The notes under the pieces: generated by a model
Database searches by the model: none
Seen by the model: only the letters and a program-made list of their open reading frames with translations
What the model was told of the DNA's origin: nothing
Source: Bacteroidota bacterium
Lineage (GTDB): Bacteria; Bacteroidota; Ignavibacteria; UBA10030; UBA8401
Assembly: GCA_027622375.1 (NCBI GenBank)
Contig: JAQCAB010000001.1
Coordinates: forward strand, 1 to 64,000
Length of the DNA stretch: 64,000 nt
Direction: 5' to 3'
Made by a program: the position numbers and the translations under genes
Shown here: piece after piece, positions 25,248-35,717 of the stretch
Layout: each line of letters opens with the position of its first letter
How positions within the stretch are numbered: position 1 is the first letter of the stretch

Positions 25248-28200
25248 TATAATTGCTCCAAATCTTTTAATCTTCTTTTTGCTTCAGTTATTAAACCATA
25301 TTCTGTTGTTTGTTTTAAAACAAAATTATATGCTTCTCGCGCTTTTAATTTTTGCTTAGTTTTTTCGTAGCATTCGCCTAATTGAAAATAAGATCGTGCA
25401 ATCCAACTTCCCGCTGCAGGATAAACATATCTTACACGCATATATGAAAGTATTGCTTCTTCAAAATTTGGTGGATTTTTTGATTGATGAATAAAGCCAA
25501 TTGAAAACTGCGCTTCTGCGCCAAGCTCGTCTGTATGAGACTGTGCAACAGTTTTAAATAATTCCAATGCTTTATTAAAATCTTTTTTATCATTAAAAAT
25601 TTTTGCGAGCGAAAGTCTTGATTTATCAGCAGCAATACTTTTTGGATATTGTGAAATTGTCTGTTCAAATTTTTGCAACGCATCATTTTCTTTTCTCATT
25701 AATTGCAAAATAATTGCTTGCTCATAAGAAGATTCTTGAGCTTCAAAAGATTTTGGAAATTCTTTTTCAATTCTACTTAAAGAGTTTTGCGCTTCTGGTT
25801 TCATTCCAAGTTGAATTTGCGCTAAACCTAATTCCAATAAAATTCTTGGTAAATATTCTTGTGAACGATTTTTTTCTGAAAGTGGTTTTAAAATACCAAT
25901 TGCATTTTGCTGCTGATTAATTGTTCTATATGATTTTGCTAATTTTAATTGTGCATCGATAATAATTTTGCTTTTTGGATAATTTGTTAAAAGTTGATTT
26001 AAAGTTGAAATTGATTCGGTTACTTTGTCATTCGTAAAAAGTAATTCACTTTTTTGTAAAAGCAAGTCGTCTGCAATATCTGATTTTGGATGCTTTGAAA
26101 TATAAGAATCAATTAAATTTATACTTTCTAAAGGTTTTTCGAGTAAGACGTAACAATAAACAATTCCTCTAAATGCATATGGTATAAATTCATTTTCCGA
26201 AAATTTTATAATCACTTCAGAATAAGCTTGAATTGCTTTTTCGTACTCAGCGTTGTTATAATATGCATCGGCAATACTGTAATAAACTCGTGGGAGAAGT
26301 GTGCTTTGCGGAAAAGTTTCAATTAATTTAGTGAAAGTAGAAATTGCATTATTATATTTTTTTTCGCGGAAGTAAATCCAACCTTTGGTATAAATTGCAT
26401 CATCAGCATATTCTGATTTTGAAAAACTTTCAGACAAATTATCAAACACTTGTATTGCTTTATTCATATTCCCGACTTTGTAATATGATTGTGCAAGTTG
26501 ATGAGTTGCATAATCATTTTCTTTTTCACGAGGATATTTTTTTAATAAATCATTGAAAGTTGTAACCGATTCGGAATATTTTTTTGAATAATAAAACGCA
26601 TCACCCAATCGCAATTGTGAATCGTAAGCAAGTTCATGATTTGGAAATTTTGCTAAAAATTCTCTAAAAATTTGTGCGCTATTTAAATATTGTTTTTGAT
26701 TATACTGCGCCCATCCAAGTCCGTGAATTGCATTTGGCAATCTTGCGTTGTTTGATGTGTTATTAATAAATTCTTTATAATTTTTTTCAGCATTTGAATA
26801 TTTTTCGAGCGCAAAATAAGTTTCGCTAATCCAGAATATTGATTCGCTATAATATTTAAATGATTTATACAATATCAAGTAATCTGAAAAATAATTTAAT
26901 GCCTCATTGTACATTTTAGCTTTGTAACAACTCCATCCTCGCTGGAATAAAGCTTCAGATTTTAAAGTATCATTTAAGTTTGGTTCGGTTAAAACTTTTC
27001 CAAATAATTTTTCAGCTTCATTATATTTTTTTTCAACTAGCTTAATTTCGCCCATCATCTTAAATGCGTATGGTTTTAATTTTGTGGATTGATATTTTGT
27101 TACAACCAAGTTAAATGCATTATATGATTCAGTGTAATTTTTTAATTCAAATAATAATTCTCCTGAATCAAATAAAGCATCATCCGCAAATTCATGATTT
27201 GGATTACTTTGAACTAATTTTTGTAAAACTGAAATTGCTTCAGCTTTTTTATCAATAGTCCGATATGTGTATGCCATTCGATACATTGATTCAACTGAAT
27301 ACTGAGAATTTTGTCTTGAAATTATTTCCAAATGCTTTATCGCTTCATCATATTCTTTTGTTTGTATAAAACTTGCAGCATAAGTGTATCTTGCTTTATT
27401 TGTAAATTCATGATTTGGATATTTTTTTTCTAAAATTAAAAAATAATTTCGAGCTTCATTATAATTACCCAACACAAGTTGTGAGCTTGCTTGTAAAAAT
27501 AAAATACTTCCCGCCAGTGATGAATTATTTGTTGTATCTATTTCTGTTTTATTAAAATGATTTAGGACATCTTGATATTTATGTAACGAATATAAATTTT
27601 CGCCAATATGAAGCTGGACTTTTTGTGTTAATTCTTTTTTAGATTGATCGTTTTTAAATTCAGTTAAATATAAATTAAATCGATTTATTGATGCCTCGAA
27701 CGAACCCTCTTTTTCCAACAACCATCCAATTGAATAAAACGCGTAGTGCGAAAGTGAATGTCTTTTAATACTATCTGCGCTTATAAAATAATTTTTAAGA
27801 GCATTTGTAAAATCATTATTTTGATAAAAACTTTCTGCTCCCCAATATGAAGCAGACCCAATTAATTTACTTTGAGGATATTCATTTAAAACTCTTGTAA
27901 AATATTTTGCAGCATTTTGAAATTTATTTAAACTATAATTTATTTCTCCAAGCTTAAATAACGAATGCGAATGAACTTCTCTATTCGGAAACTTTGCATC
28001 AATCGACTCAAATCTTCTTATTGCTTGAGTTGTATCAAATGTATTTAAATAAGATTCGCCAAGTAAAAATAATGCATCAGCTTGTTTTAATGATGATGGA
28101 TATTTTTCTACAAAATATTTTAATTGATCAACCGCAAGTTGATAAAGTTTATCCTGATGCAATCCATATGCAAATGCGTAATCCTGTTCCTCTTGAATTG

Positions 28201-28276
28201 AATTGTCGGAAATTTGCGAGTGGCTAAAATTCCAAAATAATAATACTAATATTATTTGATAAATCAGTTTTTTCAA
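25247..28276 (-). CDS. Large exported TPR-repeat protein
   Basis: A 1009-residue protein with a signal peptide (about 1-20) followed almost entirely by tetratricopeptide repeats, roughly 25 of them. Each has the pattern A-x-x-x-L-G-x-x-Y followed by F-x-x-x-L-x-x-Y-P, for example ADALFLLGESY, SALFKLGEINY, QAQLKLAKSYR and EAQFSIGFIHQ. Such solenoids act as protein-binding scaffolds, and several repeats are closest to the YbgF/BamD outer-membrane-associated type. It overlaps the downstream barrel gene by one base (TAATG-type coupling), so the pair is made together. It begins the six-gene operon that ends with TonB. Probably a periplasmic partner of the barrel; no enzymatic domain is seen. Confidence 0.88.
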   Translation of the reverse strand: MKKLIYQIILVLLFWNFSHSQISDNSIQEEQDYAFAYGLHQDKLYQLAVDQLKYFVEKYPSSLKQADALFLLGESYLNTFDTTQAIRRFESIDAKFPNREVHSHSLFKLGEINYSLNKFQNAAKYFTRVLNEYPQSKLIGSASYWGAESFYQNNDFTNALKNYFISADSIKRHSLSHYAFYSIGWLLEKEGSFEASINRFNLYLTEFKNDQSKKELTQKVQLHIGENLYSLHKYQDVLNHFNKTEIDTTNNSSLAGSILFLQASSQLVLGNYNEARNYFLILEKKYPNHEFTNKARYTYAASFIQTKEYDEAIKHLEIISRQNSQYSVESMYRMAYTYRTIDKKAEAISVLQKLVQSNPNHEFADDALFDSGELLFELKNYTESYNAFNLVVTKYQSTKLKPYAFKMMGEIKLVEKKYNEAEKLFGKVLTEPNLNDTLKSEALFQRGWSCYKAKMYNEALNYFSDYLILYKSFKYYSESIFWISETYFALEKYSNAEKNYKEFINNTSNNARLPNAIHGLGWAQYNQKQYLNSAQIFREFLAKFPNHELAYDSQLRLGDAFYYSKKYSESVTTFNDLLKKYPREKENDYATHQLAQSYYKVGNMNKAIQVFDNLSESFSKSEYADDAIYTKGWIYFREKKYNNAISTFTKLIETFPQSTLLPRVYYSIADAYYNNAEYEKAIQAYSEVIIKFSENEFIPYAFRGIVYCYVLLEKPLESINLIDSYISKHPKSDIADDLLLQKSELLFTNDKVTESISTLNQLLTNYPKSKIIIDAQLKLAKSYRTINQQQNAIGILKPLSEKNRSQEYLPRILLELGLAQIQLGMKPEAQNSLSRIEKEFPKSFEAQESSYEQAIILQLMRKENDALQKFEQTISQYPKSIAADKSRLSLAKIFNDKKDFNKALELFKTVAQSHTDELGAEAQFSIGFIHQSKNPPNFEEAILSYMRVRYVYPAAGSWIARSYFQLGECYEKTKQKLKAREAYNFVLKQTTEYGLITEAKRRLKDLEQL

Positions 28277-28290
28277 AATATGTACTAATC

Positions 28291-28355
28291 CTATTCCATT
28301 TAAAGTAAATGTCTAACTATACGCTATAAGTCCACTAATTTACGACATGGAATAG
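28291..28355. repeat. Inverted repeat between carB and the TPR operon
   Basis: CTATTCCAT at 28291-28299 and its exact complement ATGGAATAG at 28347-28355 flank a 47-base spacer. The only intergenic space between carB and the TPR operon holds it, 15 bases from the TPR start. It could form a long-looped stem in the transcript or be a paired protein-binding site. No U-tract follows, so it is not a standard terminator. Confidence 0.5.
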
Positions 28356-28383
28356 AATAATGCAATAATTCAAATATCAAAAT

Positions 28384-31300
28384 TTAATTTAAATATTCTT
28401 GCAAACTTTTGATTGAAAACTTACGATTTAAAATATGTTCAATCCCTTTAACAGCACTTGCGGCAGCAGAAATTGTTGTTATAAATCCAATTTTATTTTG
28501 GACTGCTGCCCAACCAATTGCATATTCATCATAACGTGATGCTTCTCCCAAAGGAGTATTGATTACTAATTTAACTTCCCCATTTTTTATTCTATCTACA
28601 ATATTTGGTCGGCCCTCATTTACACGATAAATAAATTCGCAAGGGATATTATTTTCCTTAAAAAATTTAGATGTGCCGAGAGTTGCGATAATTGAAAATC
28701 CCAATTTCAAAAAATTATTTGCGATTTCTAAAATTTTTTGATTTTTATCATTATCATTTACACTGATAAAAACTATTCCTGATTTTGGTAACGGATTACC
28801 TGCACTTAAATTTCCTTTTGCAATTGATTCTCCAAATGAATTTGAAATTCCCATAACTTCTCCAGTTGATCTCATTTCGGGACCGAGAAACATTTTAACT
28901 TTTGGAAATTTTGAAAATGGAAACACTGCTTCTTTAATTGCAATGTGTTTTATTTTTCTGAAATCAAAATCTGCAACACCAAGAGATTTTAAACTTTTTC
29001 CGACCATTACTTTTGCAGCAATTTTAGCAAGTGGGATTCCAGTTGTTTTACTTACAAATGGAACAGTTCGTGAAGCGCGTGGATTAACTTCCAATACATA
29101 AAAAATATTATCTTTAAGGGCAAACTGGATATTTAATAAACCAATTACATTAATTGCTTTTGCAAGTTTTTTAGTTATCTCAATTAATTCTTCAATTTTT
29201 TTATTCCCAATAATATATGGTGGTAGCGCACATGAACTATCTCCCGAGTGAATTCCTGCTTCCTCAATATGTTCCATCACTCCACCAATTAAAACATCAG
29301 TTCCATCACAAACAGCATCAACATCAAATTCACTTGCGTTTTCCAAAAATTTATCTATCAAAACTGGTTTTTTATTTGAGACATCAACTGCTTTAATCAT
29401 GTATTCTTTTACAGATTTACTACTATAACAAATTTGCATTGCCCTTCCGCCCAGAACATAAGATGGCCTTAGTAAAACAGGATATCCAATATTTTCTGCA
29501 ATATTTACTGCATCATTTACATTTGAAGCTGAACCGAATGGAGGATGATTTATTTTTTCTTTTTTAAGAAGTGCTCCAAATCTTTCGCGATCTTCTGCTA
29601 AATCAATTCCATCGGTGGACGTTCCTAAAATTTTTATTCCTGATTCTTCAAGAGCATGTGCAAGTTTTAATGGAGTTTGCCCACCAAAAGAAACAATTAC
29701 ACCATCAGGTTTTTCGTGCTCGCAAATATTTAAAACATCTTCAAAAGTTAAAGGTTCAAAATATAATTTATCAGTTGTATCATAATCGGTTGAAACTGTT
29801 TCGGGATTGCAATTAATCATAATTGTTTCGTACCCCTCTTCGCGCAAGGCATAAACTCCGTGAACGCAGCAATAATCAAATTCAATTCCCTGTCCAATTC
29901 TGTTTGGCCCACCACCAAGTATAATTACTTTTTTATTTTTTGATACAATAGATTCATTTTCAGTTTCATAAGTTGAATAATGATATGGCGTTGTTGCTAA
30001 AAATTCTGCCGCGCAAGTATCAACAGTTTTATAAACAGGAATTATTTTTTTTTGTATCCTCGCTTTGCGAACTTCTTTTTCAGTTTTATTCCATAAATAT
30101 GAAAGTTGTTTATCCGAAAATCCAAATTGTTTGGATTTATAAAATATATCAATTGGTATTTTTGATAAATCTGAATTTTTAAATTTTCTTAATTCTAATT
30201 CAAGATCAACAATTTGTTTTATATTAAATAAAAACCATCTGTCAATTTTTGTTAATTGAAATAATTCTTCAATATCAATTTCTAGTAAAAAAGCTAATCT
30301 TAAATAAAATATATTTTTAGATTTTGGTTGACTAAGTAATTTTCGGATTTTTAAAATCCAATCTTTTTTTTCTTCTTCAGATAATTTATCAATTTCAAAA
30401 ATATCTTTTCCATCAGCACCAATTCCAAATCGACCTTGCTCCATCGAACGAAGTGCTTTTTGCAATGCTTCTTTAAAAGTTCTCCCAAAAGACATTGCTT
30501 CTCCAACTGACTTCATTTGAATCCCAAGAGTTTCATCAACACCTTTAAATTTTTCAAAATCCCAACGTGGAATTTTTACCACCGTGTAATCAATTGTTGG
30601 CTCGAAAGATGCTGGAGTTAATTTTGTAATATCATTTGGGATTTCATCAAGTGTAAATCCAACAGCAAGTTTTGCGGCAATTTTTGCAATTGGGAATCCA
30701 GTTGCTTTTGAAGCAAGCGCAGAACTTCTTGATACTCTTGGATTCATTTCAATCACAAACATTTTCCCATTTTCAGGATTTATTGCAAATTGAACATTCG
30801 ATCCACCTGTATCAACACCAATTGCACGAATAACTTTTATTGCAGCATCTCGCATAAATTGATATTCTTTATCAGTCAAAGTTTGCGCAGGTGCAACTGT
30901 GATTGAGTCGCCAGTGTGAACTCCCATCGGATCAAAATTTTCAATCGAGCAGATAATTACAACATTATCTTTTTTATCTCGCATTACTTCAAGTTCAAAT
31001 TCCTTCCAACCAATAATTGATTGCTCAACCAAAACTTCATGAATGGGACTATTGTTTAATCCATGCTCAACTATATTTTTAAATTCTTCAATATTGTATG
31101 CAATTCCGCCACCAGTTCCACCGAGAGTAAAAGAGGGACGAATAATAATTGGGAATCCGATTGCATCAACAATTTTTAGCGCTTCATCAACATTATGAAC
31201 AAAACCGCCACGTGGCATTTCGAGTCCGATTTTGCGCATTGTTTTTTGGAATAATTCTCGATCCTCCGCTTTTTTAATTGCTTTTAAATCAGCGCCGATT

Positions 31301-31644
31301 AATTCAACATTATATTTTTTTAAAATTCCTTTTTCGGCTAATTCAACTGCAACATTTAAAGCAACTTGACCTCCCATTGTTGGTAAAATTGCATTTGGTT
31401 TCTCTTTTTGGATTATTAGTTCAACAAATTCAGATGTGATTGGTTCAATATAAGTTGCGTCTGCAAGTTCGGGATCTGTCATTATTGTTGCCGGATTACT
31501 ATTGATTAAAATTACACGATAACCCTCTTCCCTTAAAACTTTGCAAGCTTGAGTTCCCGAATAATCAAATTCGCATCCCTGGCCAATTACAATTGGCCCA
31601 CTTCCTATTATTAAAATCGACTCAAGATCTGTTCTTTTTGGCAC
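28384..31644 (-). CDS. carB: Carbamoyl-phosphate synthase large subunit
   Basis: A full-length 1086-residue CarB, which makes carbamoyl phosphate from bicarbonate, ATP and glutamine-derived ammonia for arginine and pyrimidines. The two homologous ATP-grasp halves are present: [20 protein letters not shown] at the start and [20 protein letters not shown] near residue 575. The carbamate and carboxyphosphate loops ([23 protein letters not shown]) and a C-terminal MGS-like allosteric domain (about 955-1086, [15 protein letters not shown] leading in) are also seen. The start is GTG, because an in-frame stop lies five codons upstream and no ATG is near. A hairpin lies in its leader. carA is not adjacent, so glutamine amidotransferase is encoded elsewhere. 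Confidence 0.97.
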   Translation of the reverse strand: MPKRTDLESILIIGSGPIVIGQGCEFDYSGTQACKVLREEGYRVILINSNPATIMTDPELADATYIEPITSEFVELIIQKEKPNAILPTMGGQVALNVAVELAEKGILKKYNVELIGADLKAIKKAEDRELFQKTMRKIGLEMPRGGFVHNVDEALKIVDAIGFPIIIRPSFTLGGTGGGIAYNIEEFKNIVEHGLNNSPIHEVLVEQSIIGWKEFELEVMRDKKDNVVIICSIENFDPMGVHTGDSITVAPAQTLTDKEYQFMRDAAIKVIRAIGVDTGGSNVQFAINPENGKMFVIEMNPRVSRSSALASKATGFPIAKIAAKLAVGFTLDEIPNDITKLTPASFEPTIDYTVVKIPRWDFEKFKGVDETLGIQMKSVGEAMSFGRTFKEALQKALRSMEQGRFGIGADGKDIFEIDKLSEEEKKDWILKIRKLLSQPKSKNIFYLRLAFLLEIDIEELFQLTKIDRWFLFNIKQIVDLELELRKFKNSDLSKIPIDIFYKSKQFGFSDKQLSYLWNKTEKEVRKARIQKKIIPVYKTVDTCAAEFLATTPYHYSTYETENESIVSKNKKVIILGGGPNRIGQGIEFDYCCVHGVYALREEGYETIMINCNPETVSTDYDTTDKLYFEPLTFEDVLNICEHEKPDGVIVSFGGQTPLKLAHALEESGIKILGTSTDGIDLAEDRERFGALLKKEKINHPPFGSASNVNDAVNIAENIGYPVLLRPSYVLGGRAMQICYSSKSVKEYMIKAVDVSNKKPVLIDKFLENASEFDVDAVCDGTDVLIGGVMEHIEEAGIHSGDSSCALPPYIIGNKKIEELIEITKKLAKAINVIGLLNIQFALKDNIFYVLEVNPRASRTVPFVSKTTGIPLAKIAAKVMVGKSLKSLGVADFDFRKIKHIAIKEAVFPFSKFPKVKMFLGPEMRSTGEVMGISNSFGESIAKGNLSAGNPLPKSGIVFISVNDNDKNQKILEIANNFLKLGFSIIATLGTSKFFKENNIPCEFIYRVNEGRPNIVDRIKNGEVKLVINTPLGEASRYDEYAIGWAAVQNKIGFITTISAAASAVKGIEHILNRKFSIKSLQEYLN

Positions 31645-31666
31645 TGAATAACTTTTTTATATATAG

Positions 31667-31697
31667 AAAATCCCGACAACAAGATTGTCAGGATTAT
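31667..31697 (-). promoter_or_regulatory. Hairpin in the carB leader (possible attenuator)
   Basis: On the minus strand AATCCTGACAA pairs with TTGTCGGGATT across a five-base loop, with one T-G wobble and then TTTTCT. It lies about 25 to 50 bases upstream of the carB GTG and reads much better on the carB strand, since the plus strand has a C-A mismatch. Upstream there is only a divergent aquaporin gene, so the hairpin must be in carB's own 5' leader. A terminator or attenuator role is inferred from shape. Confidence 0.5.
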
Positions 31698-31853
31698 GTT
31701 TTATTAAAATACAAAATGGTTATTGTTTTTCAAACTTTTAGTGTTACTAATTTTTTTTTACTAACTTTCAAAATGTCTTCAGATTTATTAAAAAGTGAAA
31801 ACAAAATAATTGTGATTAAAAAATTAATTAACTTCAGATCAAATAAATAAAAT

Positions 31854-32501
31854 ATGAAAAAATATTTAGCAGAATTAATCGGAACATTTGCGCTTGTTTT
31901 TTGCGGAACAGGGGCAATAATTATTAACGAACAAACAAATGGCGCAATTGGTAATTTAGGAATTGCATTAAGTTTTGGATTGGTTATTCTCGTAATGGTC
32001 TTTACGTTTGGAAATATTTCGGGTGCTCATTTTAACCCGGCAGTTACAATTACTTTATGGTTAACAAAACTTTTAAATTTTAAAGAAGTAATTCCATATT
32101 TAACTTCTCAACTTTTGGGTGCGTTTATGGCCACTTTTATTTTAAAATTTCTCTTTCCCGAAAATATAAATCTCGGTGCAACTTTACCAACAGGAAGTTT
32201 ATTACAATCTTTTATATTTGAATTTATTTTGACATTTTTTTTACTGACTGTAATTTTAAATGTTACTCAAAGTTCAAAAGAAATCAGCATGTTTGCAGCA
32301 ATTGCAATTGGTTCAACAATTTGTTTGGAAGCAATTTTTGGTGGACCAATTAGTGGCGCTTCAATGAATCCCGCAAGATCAATTTCACCGGCAATTTTTA
32401 CGGGCAACACAAATCAACTTTGGATTTATATTTTTGCTCCAATTTCTGGCGCAATTTTTGCCGGATATATTTGGAAGAGTATGAAAACGGAGAGAAAATA
32501 A
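31854..32501 (+). CDS. aqpZ: Aquaporin, MIP family
   Basis: A 215-residue channel with six membrane helices and the two half-helix NPA motifs that face each other in the pore: GAHFNPAVTITLW (about residues 60-72) and GASMNPARSISPAIF (about 167-181). The Arg right after the second NPA (NPAR) is the selectivity-filter arginine. Length and spacing fit AqpZ-type water channels; glycerol facilitators are usually longer in the loops, so water transport is the better guess. The gene diverges from carB across 209 bases and stands alone. The symbol is by family resemblance. Confidence 0.9.
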   Translation: MKKYLAELIGTFALVFCGTGAIIINEQTNGAIGNLGIALSFGLVILVMVFTFGNISGAHFNPAVTITLWLTKLLNFKEVIPYLTSQLLGAFMATFILKFLFPENINLGATLPTGSLLQSFIFEFILTFFLLTVILNVTQSSKEISMFAAIAIGSTICLEAIFGGPISGASMNPARSISPAIFTGNTNQLWIYIFAPISGAIFAGYIWKSMKTERK

Positions 32502-32566
32502 ATATCCGTTTGATTGAGTTATAGCATTAACAGAACAAGAAATTAAGAATGGAATGTATTAATTAT

Positions 32567-32890
32567 TTATTTTATCTCGTCTAATTTTGCAGCTAAAATA
32601 AAATCATTTTCGCTTAAGCCACCAATTGCGTGTGTCCAAATAATTATTTTAACTTTATTCCAGGAGTAAATTAAAATATCTGGATGATGCCCTTCTGTTT
32701 CAGCCACTTGTGCAGATTTATTTACAAATTCAATTGCGCTTAAAAAATCTTTAAAGATAAATTCCTTTTCAATTTTTACGCCAACCAAATTCCATCCACT
32801 AACAAATTTGATATAATTATTTGCTTCATCAATTGAAAATGGTTTTACTCCTCCTTCGCAAGGAAGGCATTTTTTTTCTTTTAGATTCAT
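32567..32890 (-). CDS. phhB: 4a-hydroxytetrahydrobiopterin dehydratase (pterin-4a-carbinolamine dehydratase)
   Basis: A 107-residue dehydratase. The active-site block [35 protein letters not shown] contains the paired histidines and the downstream TH-x-x-GGL motif of the PCD/DCoH family; the N-terminus has the usual LPCEGG start. The enzyme recycles the pterin carbinolamine made by aromatic amino-acid hydroxylases; no hydroxylase gene is in the window, and many bacteria use this family for molybdopterin or other pterin roles. Its start overlaps the end of cstA by 4 bases, and it ends the long minus-strand array that begins at the HisA-like gene. Confidence 0.93.
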   Translation of the reverse strand: MNLKEKKCLPCEGGVKPFSIDEANNYIKFVSGWNLVGVKIEKEFIFKDFLSAIEFVNKSAQVAETEGHHPDILIYSWNKVKIIIWTHAIGGLSENDFILAAKLDEIK

Positions 32891-34656
32891 TTTTTATTCC
32901 AAACTCTTATTGCGTCAATAATTATTATAACTGCGCAAATCATAATTATTCCTGTTAAAGTTGAATTTAGATAACCTTGAAATGCTTTTTCAGGAATCTC
33001 TGTTAAAGGTAAAAAATTATCAGCAATATTTAAATAACCGGCAATTAAAGTTGTAACCGAAACAAATAAAAATGGAATTCCAGTAACCCAAATATATCTT
33101 GTTTTGCCTCTATTTTTTAAAGCAACGGTTGCAACACAAAGCGCAACGCTAGCTAGTAATTGATTTGCAACTCCAAACATTGGCCAAATTGTTGAAATAC
33201 TTCCAGTCCAAATAAAATATCCCCAAGCAAGAACAATTAATAAAGTTGAAATAATTGTTCCGGGCATCCAATCAGTTTTTTCAAATGGCTTATAAATTTT
33301 CCCGATAAATTCTTGTAATAAAAATCTTGCAACTCTTGTTCCGGTATCAATTGTGGTTAAAATAAAAAGTGCCTCAAACATAATTGCAAAGTGATACCAA
33401 TAAGCAAGTAAACTTTGAAGACCTGGAACTCCTGCAAAAATTTGCGCGAAACCAACTGCTAAAGAAACTGCACCACCTGTTCGGCCAGCTAAATCTTCTC
33501 CAACTTGTTGAGATAATTGTTCGAGCATGACGGTATTCATTCCGAGAGATGCAAATTTTTCTGGCGAAACATTTATTGCAAAATAATCTGCCGGGAAAAG
33601 TGAGCCGGCTGCAATTAGCGCAATTATTCCAACTAATCCTTCCATCAGCATTGCGCCGTAACCAATAAATCTTGCATCAGATTCTTTATTAATCATTTTT
33701 GGAGTTGTGCCGCTCGAAACAAGCGAGTGGAAACCAGAAATTGCACCGCATGCAATTGTGATAAAAACAAATGGATAAATTTTTCCGGGAATTATTGGGC
33801 CACCTCCATTTACAAAATCAGTAACCATTTCAATTTTCAATTCTGGCATTACAATAAAAACTGCAAAAACTAAAAATGCAATTGTTCCGATTTTCATGTA
33901 CGAACTTAAATAATCTCTTGGACACAAAAGTAACCACACAGGTAAAACTGAAGCTACAAAACCATAAATCGCCATTAAAATAATTATTCCATTTTTTGAG
34001 AAGGTAAAATATTGGGCCCAACTTGATTCAGCAATCATCCCACCAAAATAAACTGAAAGAAAAACTCCAATTACACCAATTATGCTTGCTTCGGTAATTT
34101 TTCCTTTTCGGATTTTGTACATATAAAGTCCGACAAAAAGAGCAAGTGGGATTGTCATTGCAATTGTAAAAGTTCCCCAAGCGCTTTCGTACAAGGCATT
34201 AACAACAGCAAATCCGAGTCCAGCAAGAGCAACAATTACAATTATTATAACTGCAATCGATCCAACAATTCCGGAAATTGGACTAATTTCTCGTCTTGCA
34301 ATTTCGGCTAAAGATTTTCCATCATGACGAATTGAAAAACCGAGTGTGATAAAATCGTGAACTGCTCCACCAATTACCACGCCAATTAAAAGCCATAAAA
34401 ATCCCGGTAAAAAACCAAATTGAATCGCGAGAACTGGTCCGATTAATGGGCCTGCTCCTGAAATTGCTGCAAAATGATGGCCGAATAAAACCCATTTATT
34501 TGTTGGATGATAATTTGTTCCGTCATTTAAACGATGTGCGGGAGTTTGAATTGAATCGTCAAGTGCTAAAACTTTTGCGGCAATAAATGCGCTGTAATAA
34601 CGATAGGCGATTGCCATAACCAGTAACGCTAAAAGTAAAAATGGAAAAGCGTTCAT
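32887..34656 (-). CDS. cstA: Carbon starvation protein A, peptide/pyruvate transporter family
   Basis: A 589-residue multispanning membrane protein with about 15 hydrophobic segments. The N-terminal signatures [40 protein letters not shown] and [30 protein letters not shown] identify CstA unambiguously. [32 protein letters not shown] and [24 protein letters not shown] are further conserved segments. CstA proteins import peptides or pyruvate, and are induced by carbon starvation in E. coli. Here the neighbours are housekeeping genes (yraN before, phhB after), with no local sensor pair. Length is shorter than E. coli CstA (about 700), matching the short CstA/BtsT-type lineage of many bacteria. 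Confidence 0.95.
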   Translation of the reverse strand: MNAFPFLLLALLVMAIAYRYYSAFIAAKVLALDDSIQTPAHRLNDGTNYHPTNKWVLFGHHFAAISGAGPLIGPVLAIQFGFLPGFLWLLIGVVIGGAVHDFITLGFSIRHDGKSLAEIARREISPISGIVGSIAVIIIVIVALAGLGFAVVNALYESAWGTFTIAMTIPLALFVGLYMYKIRKGKITEASIIGVIGVFLSVYFGGMIAESSWAQYFTFSKNGIIILMAIYGFVASVLPVWLLLCPRDYLSSYMKIGTIAFLVFAVFIVMPELKIEMVTDFVNGGGPIIPGKIYPFVFITIACGAISGFHSLVSSGTTPKMINKESDARFIGYGAMLMEGLVGIIALIAAGSLFPADYFAINVSPEKFASLGMNTVMLEQLSQQVGEDLAGRTGGAVSLAVGFAQIFAGVPGLQSLLAYWYHFAIMFEALFILTTIDTGTRVARFLLQEFIGKIYKPFEKTDWMPGTIISTLLIVLAWGYFIWTGSISTIWPMFGVANQLLASVALCVATVALKNRGKTRYIWVTGIPFLFVSVTTLIAGYLNIADNFLPLTEIPEKAFQGYLNSTLTGIIMICAVIIIIDAIRVWNKK

Positions 34657-34665
34657 AATTTATTT

Positions 34666-35043
34666 TTAAAATGCATTTTTAAAATAATGAAGTGTGGATT
34701 TATTTTTATTTTCTAAAATTGAAACAACATCAAATCTGCAAGCAACATCGGTTAAATTTTTTTTATATAAATATCCTTCGGCAGTTCGGCGTAATATAGT
34801 TTGTTTTTTTTCAGTAATAGATTCTTCGGGTGATCCAAAATTTTTTTGTTTTCTATATTTTACTTCAACAAAAACTAATTCATTTTTATCACGAGCAACA
34901 ATATCAATTTCGCCATGTTGAAAATAAAAATGCTCATCTAAAATTGAAAACCCTTTTTGTTTTAAAAAATGAATTGCTTTTTTTTCGCCAAGATCTCCCT
35001 TTTGAAAATTTAATTTTTTATTGGCAGATTTCTTTAAATCCAT
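34666..35043 (-). CDS. YraN family (UPF0102) putative endonuclease-fold protein
   Basis: A 125-residue protein of the YraN/UPF0102 family with a restriction-endonuclease-like fold. The diagnostic core is GEKKAIHFLKQKGF near the N-terminus followed by HGEIDIVARDKNELVFVEVKYRK (about 43-65), where the Glu-Asp and E-x-K residues mark the nuclease fold. The family's function is not established; in many genomes it sits next to rnhB, as it does here with one gene between. It overlaps the upstream cyclase-like gene by 10 bases and lies 9 bases before cstA. Confidence 0.92.
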   Translation of the reverse strand: MDLKKSANKKLNFQKGDLGEKKAIHFLKQKGFSILDEHFYFQHGEIDIVARDKNELVFVEVKYRKQKNFGSPEESITEKKQTILRRTAEGYLYKKNLTDVACRFDVVSILENKNKSTLHYFKNAF

Positions 35044-35717
35044 CTTTGGTAGCGCATATACAACAAAGTTGCAATAATTAATCCCAATATTAAAAAGAGC
35101 ATAAATTTATTTGTCTCTTTTTTAGCTTCGTATGGAGAATTGTCTTTTGATTTGTGACTTAATTCATTTGGAATTCGTCCTAATGATTTTGAAAGATTAA
35201 TTTCAATTGTTTCCCAATCAACTTTATATACTTCTTTTGAAATTTTTGTTGAAGTTAATTCTTTTAAACCAAGTGGCTTCATTGTAACTAAAAGTCTGAT
35301 TCTTGTTCTATTAAAAACTTCTTTTGAAACGTAAATATTTTTTATCGGAGTAATTGTTGAAATATCATCTGCAATATCTACAACTTCACCCTGAAGAATA
35401 TTATTTGAAATAAAAATTTCGCCGTAATGAATTCCGATTTGAAGATTAATTTGTTTATCACTTTTTATATTTAGATTATAACTTAAGAGCGTTTCTTGAA
35501 TATTAATTGCGCAATTTACAGATGAAGCAGCTTCATTAAAATAAACTAAATATTTATTTGATTCGTTTAATTGAAGATTGCCATTATGTTTTTCAACTCT
35601 TGATTTTAAAGTTGCAATTAAAAATTGAAGGGATTCATCTTTAATCTCGCCCGATATTTTGCAAACTAAAACCGAGCAATTTGGTATTAAAATTGGCGCA
35701 GTATTAACTTCAGACAT
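35034..35717 (-). CDS. Degenerate class III nucleotidyl cyclase-like protein, C-terminal membrane anchor
   Basis: A 227-residue protein. Residues about 10-165 follow the class III adenylate/guanylate cyclase fold: CSVLVCKISGEI takes the place of the usual L-F-x-D-I-x-G-F start, HNGNLQLNESNKYLVYF stands where H-G-G-x-x-x-x-x-G-D-G normally lies, and LQIGIHYGEIFI matches R-I-G-I-H-T-G-E. Both metal-binding aspartates appear replaced (Lys at the first site, Glu/Ser at the second), so catalysis is unlikely. A C-terminal hydrophobic helix (about 205-222, MLFLILGLIIATLLYM) anchors it as a tail-anchored inner-membrane protein. It overlaps rnhB by 8 bases and yraN by 10, so it is embedded in the operon. 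A binding or regulatory role is inference. Confidence 0.75.
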   Translation of the reverse strand: MSEVNTAPILIPNCSVLVCKISGEIKDESLQFLIATLKSRVEKHNGNLQLNESNKYLVYFNEAASSVNCAINIQETLLSYNLNIKSDKQINLQIGIHYGEIFISNNILQGEVVDIADDISTITPIKNIYVSKEVFNRTRIRLLVTMKPLGLKELTSTKISKEVYKVDWETIEINLSKSLGRIPNELSHKSKDNSPYEAKKETNKFMLFLILGLIIATLLYMRYQRWI

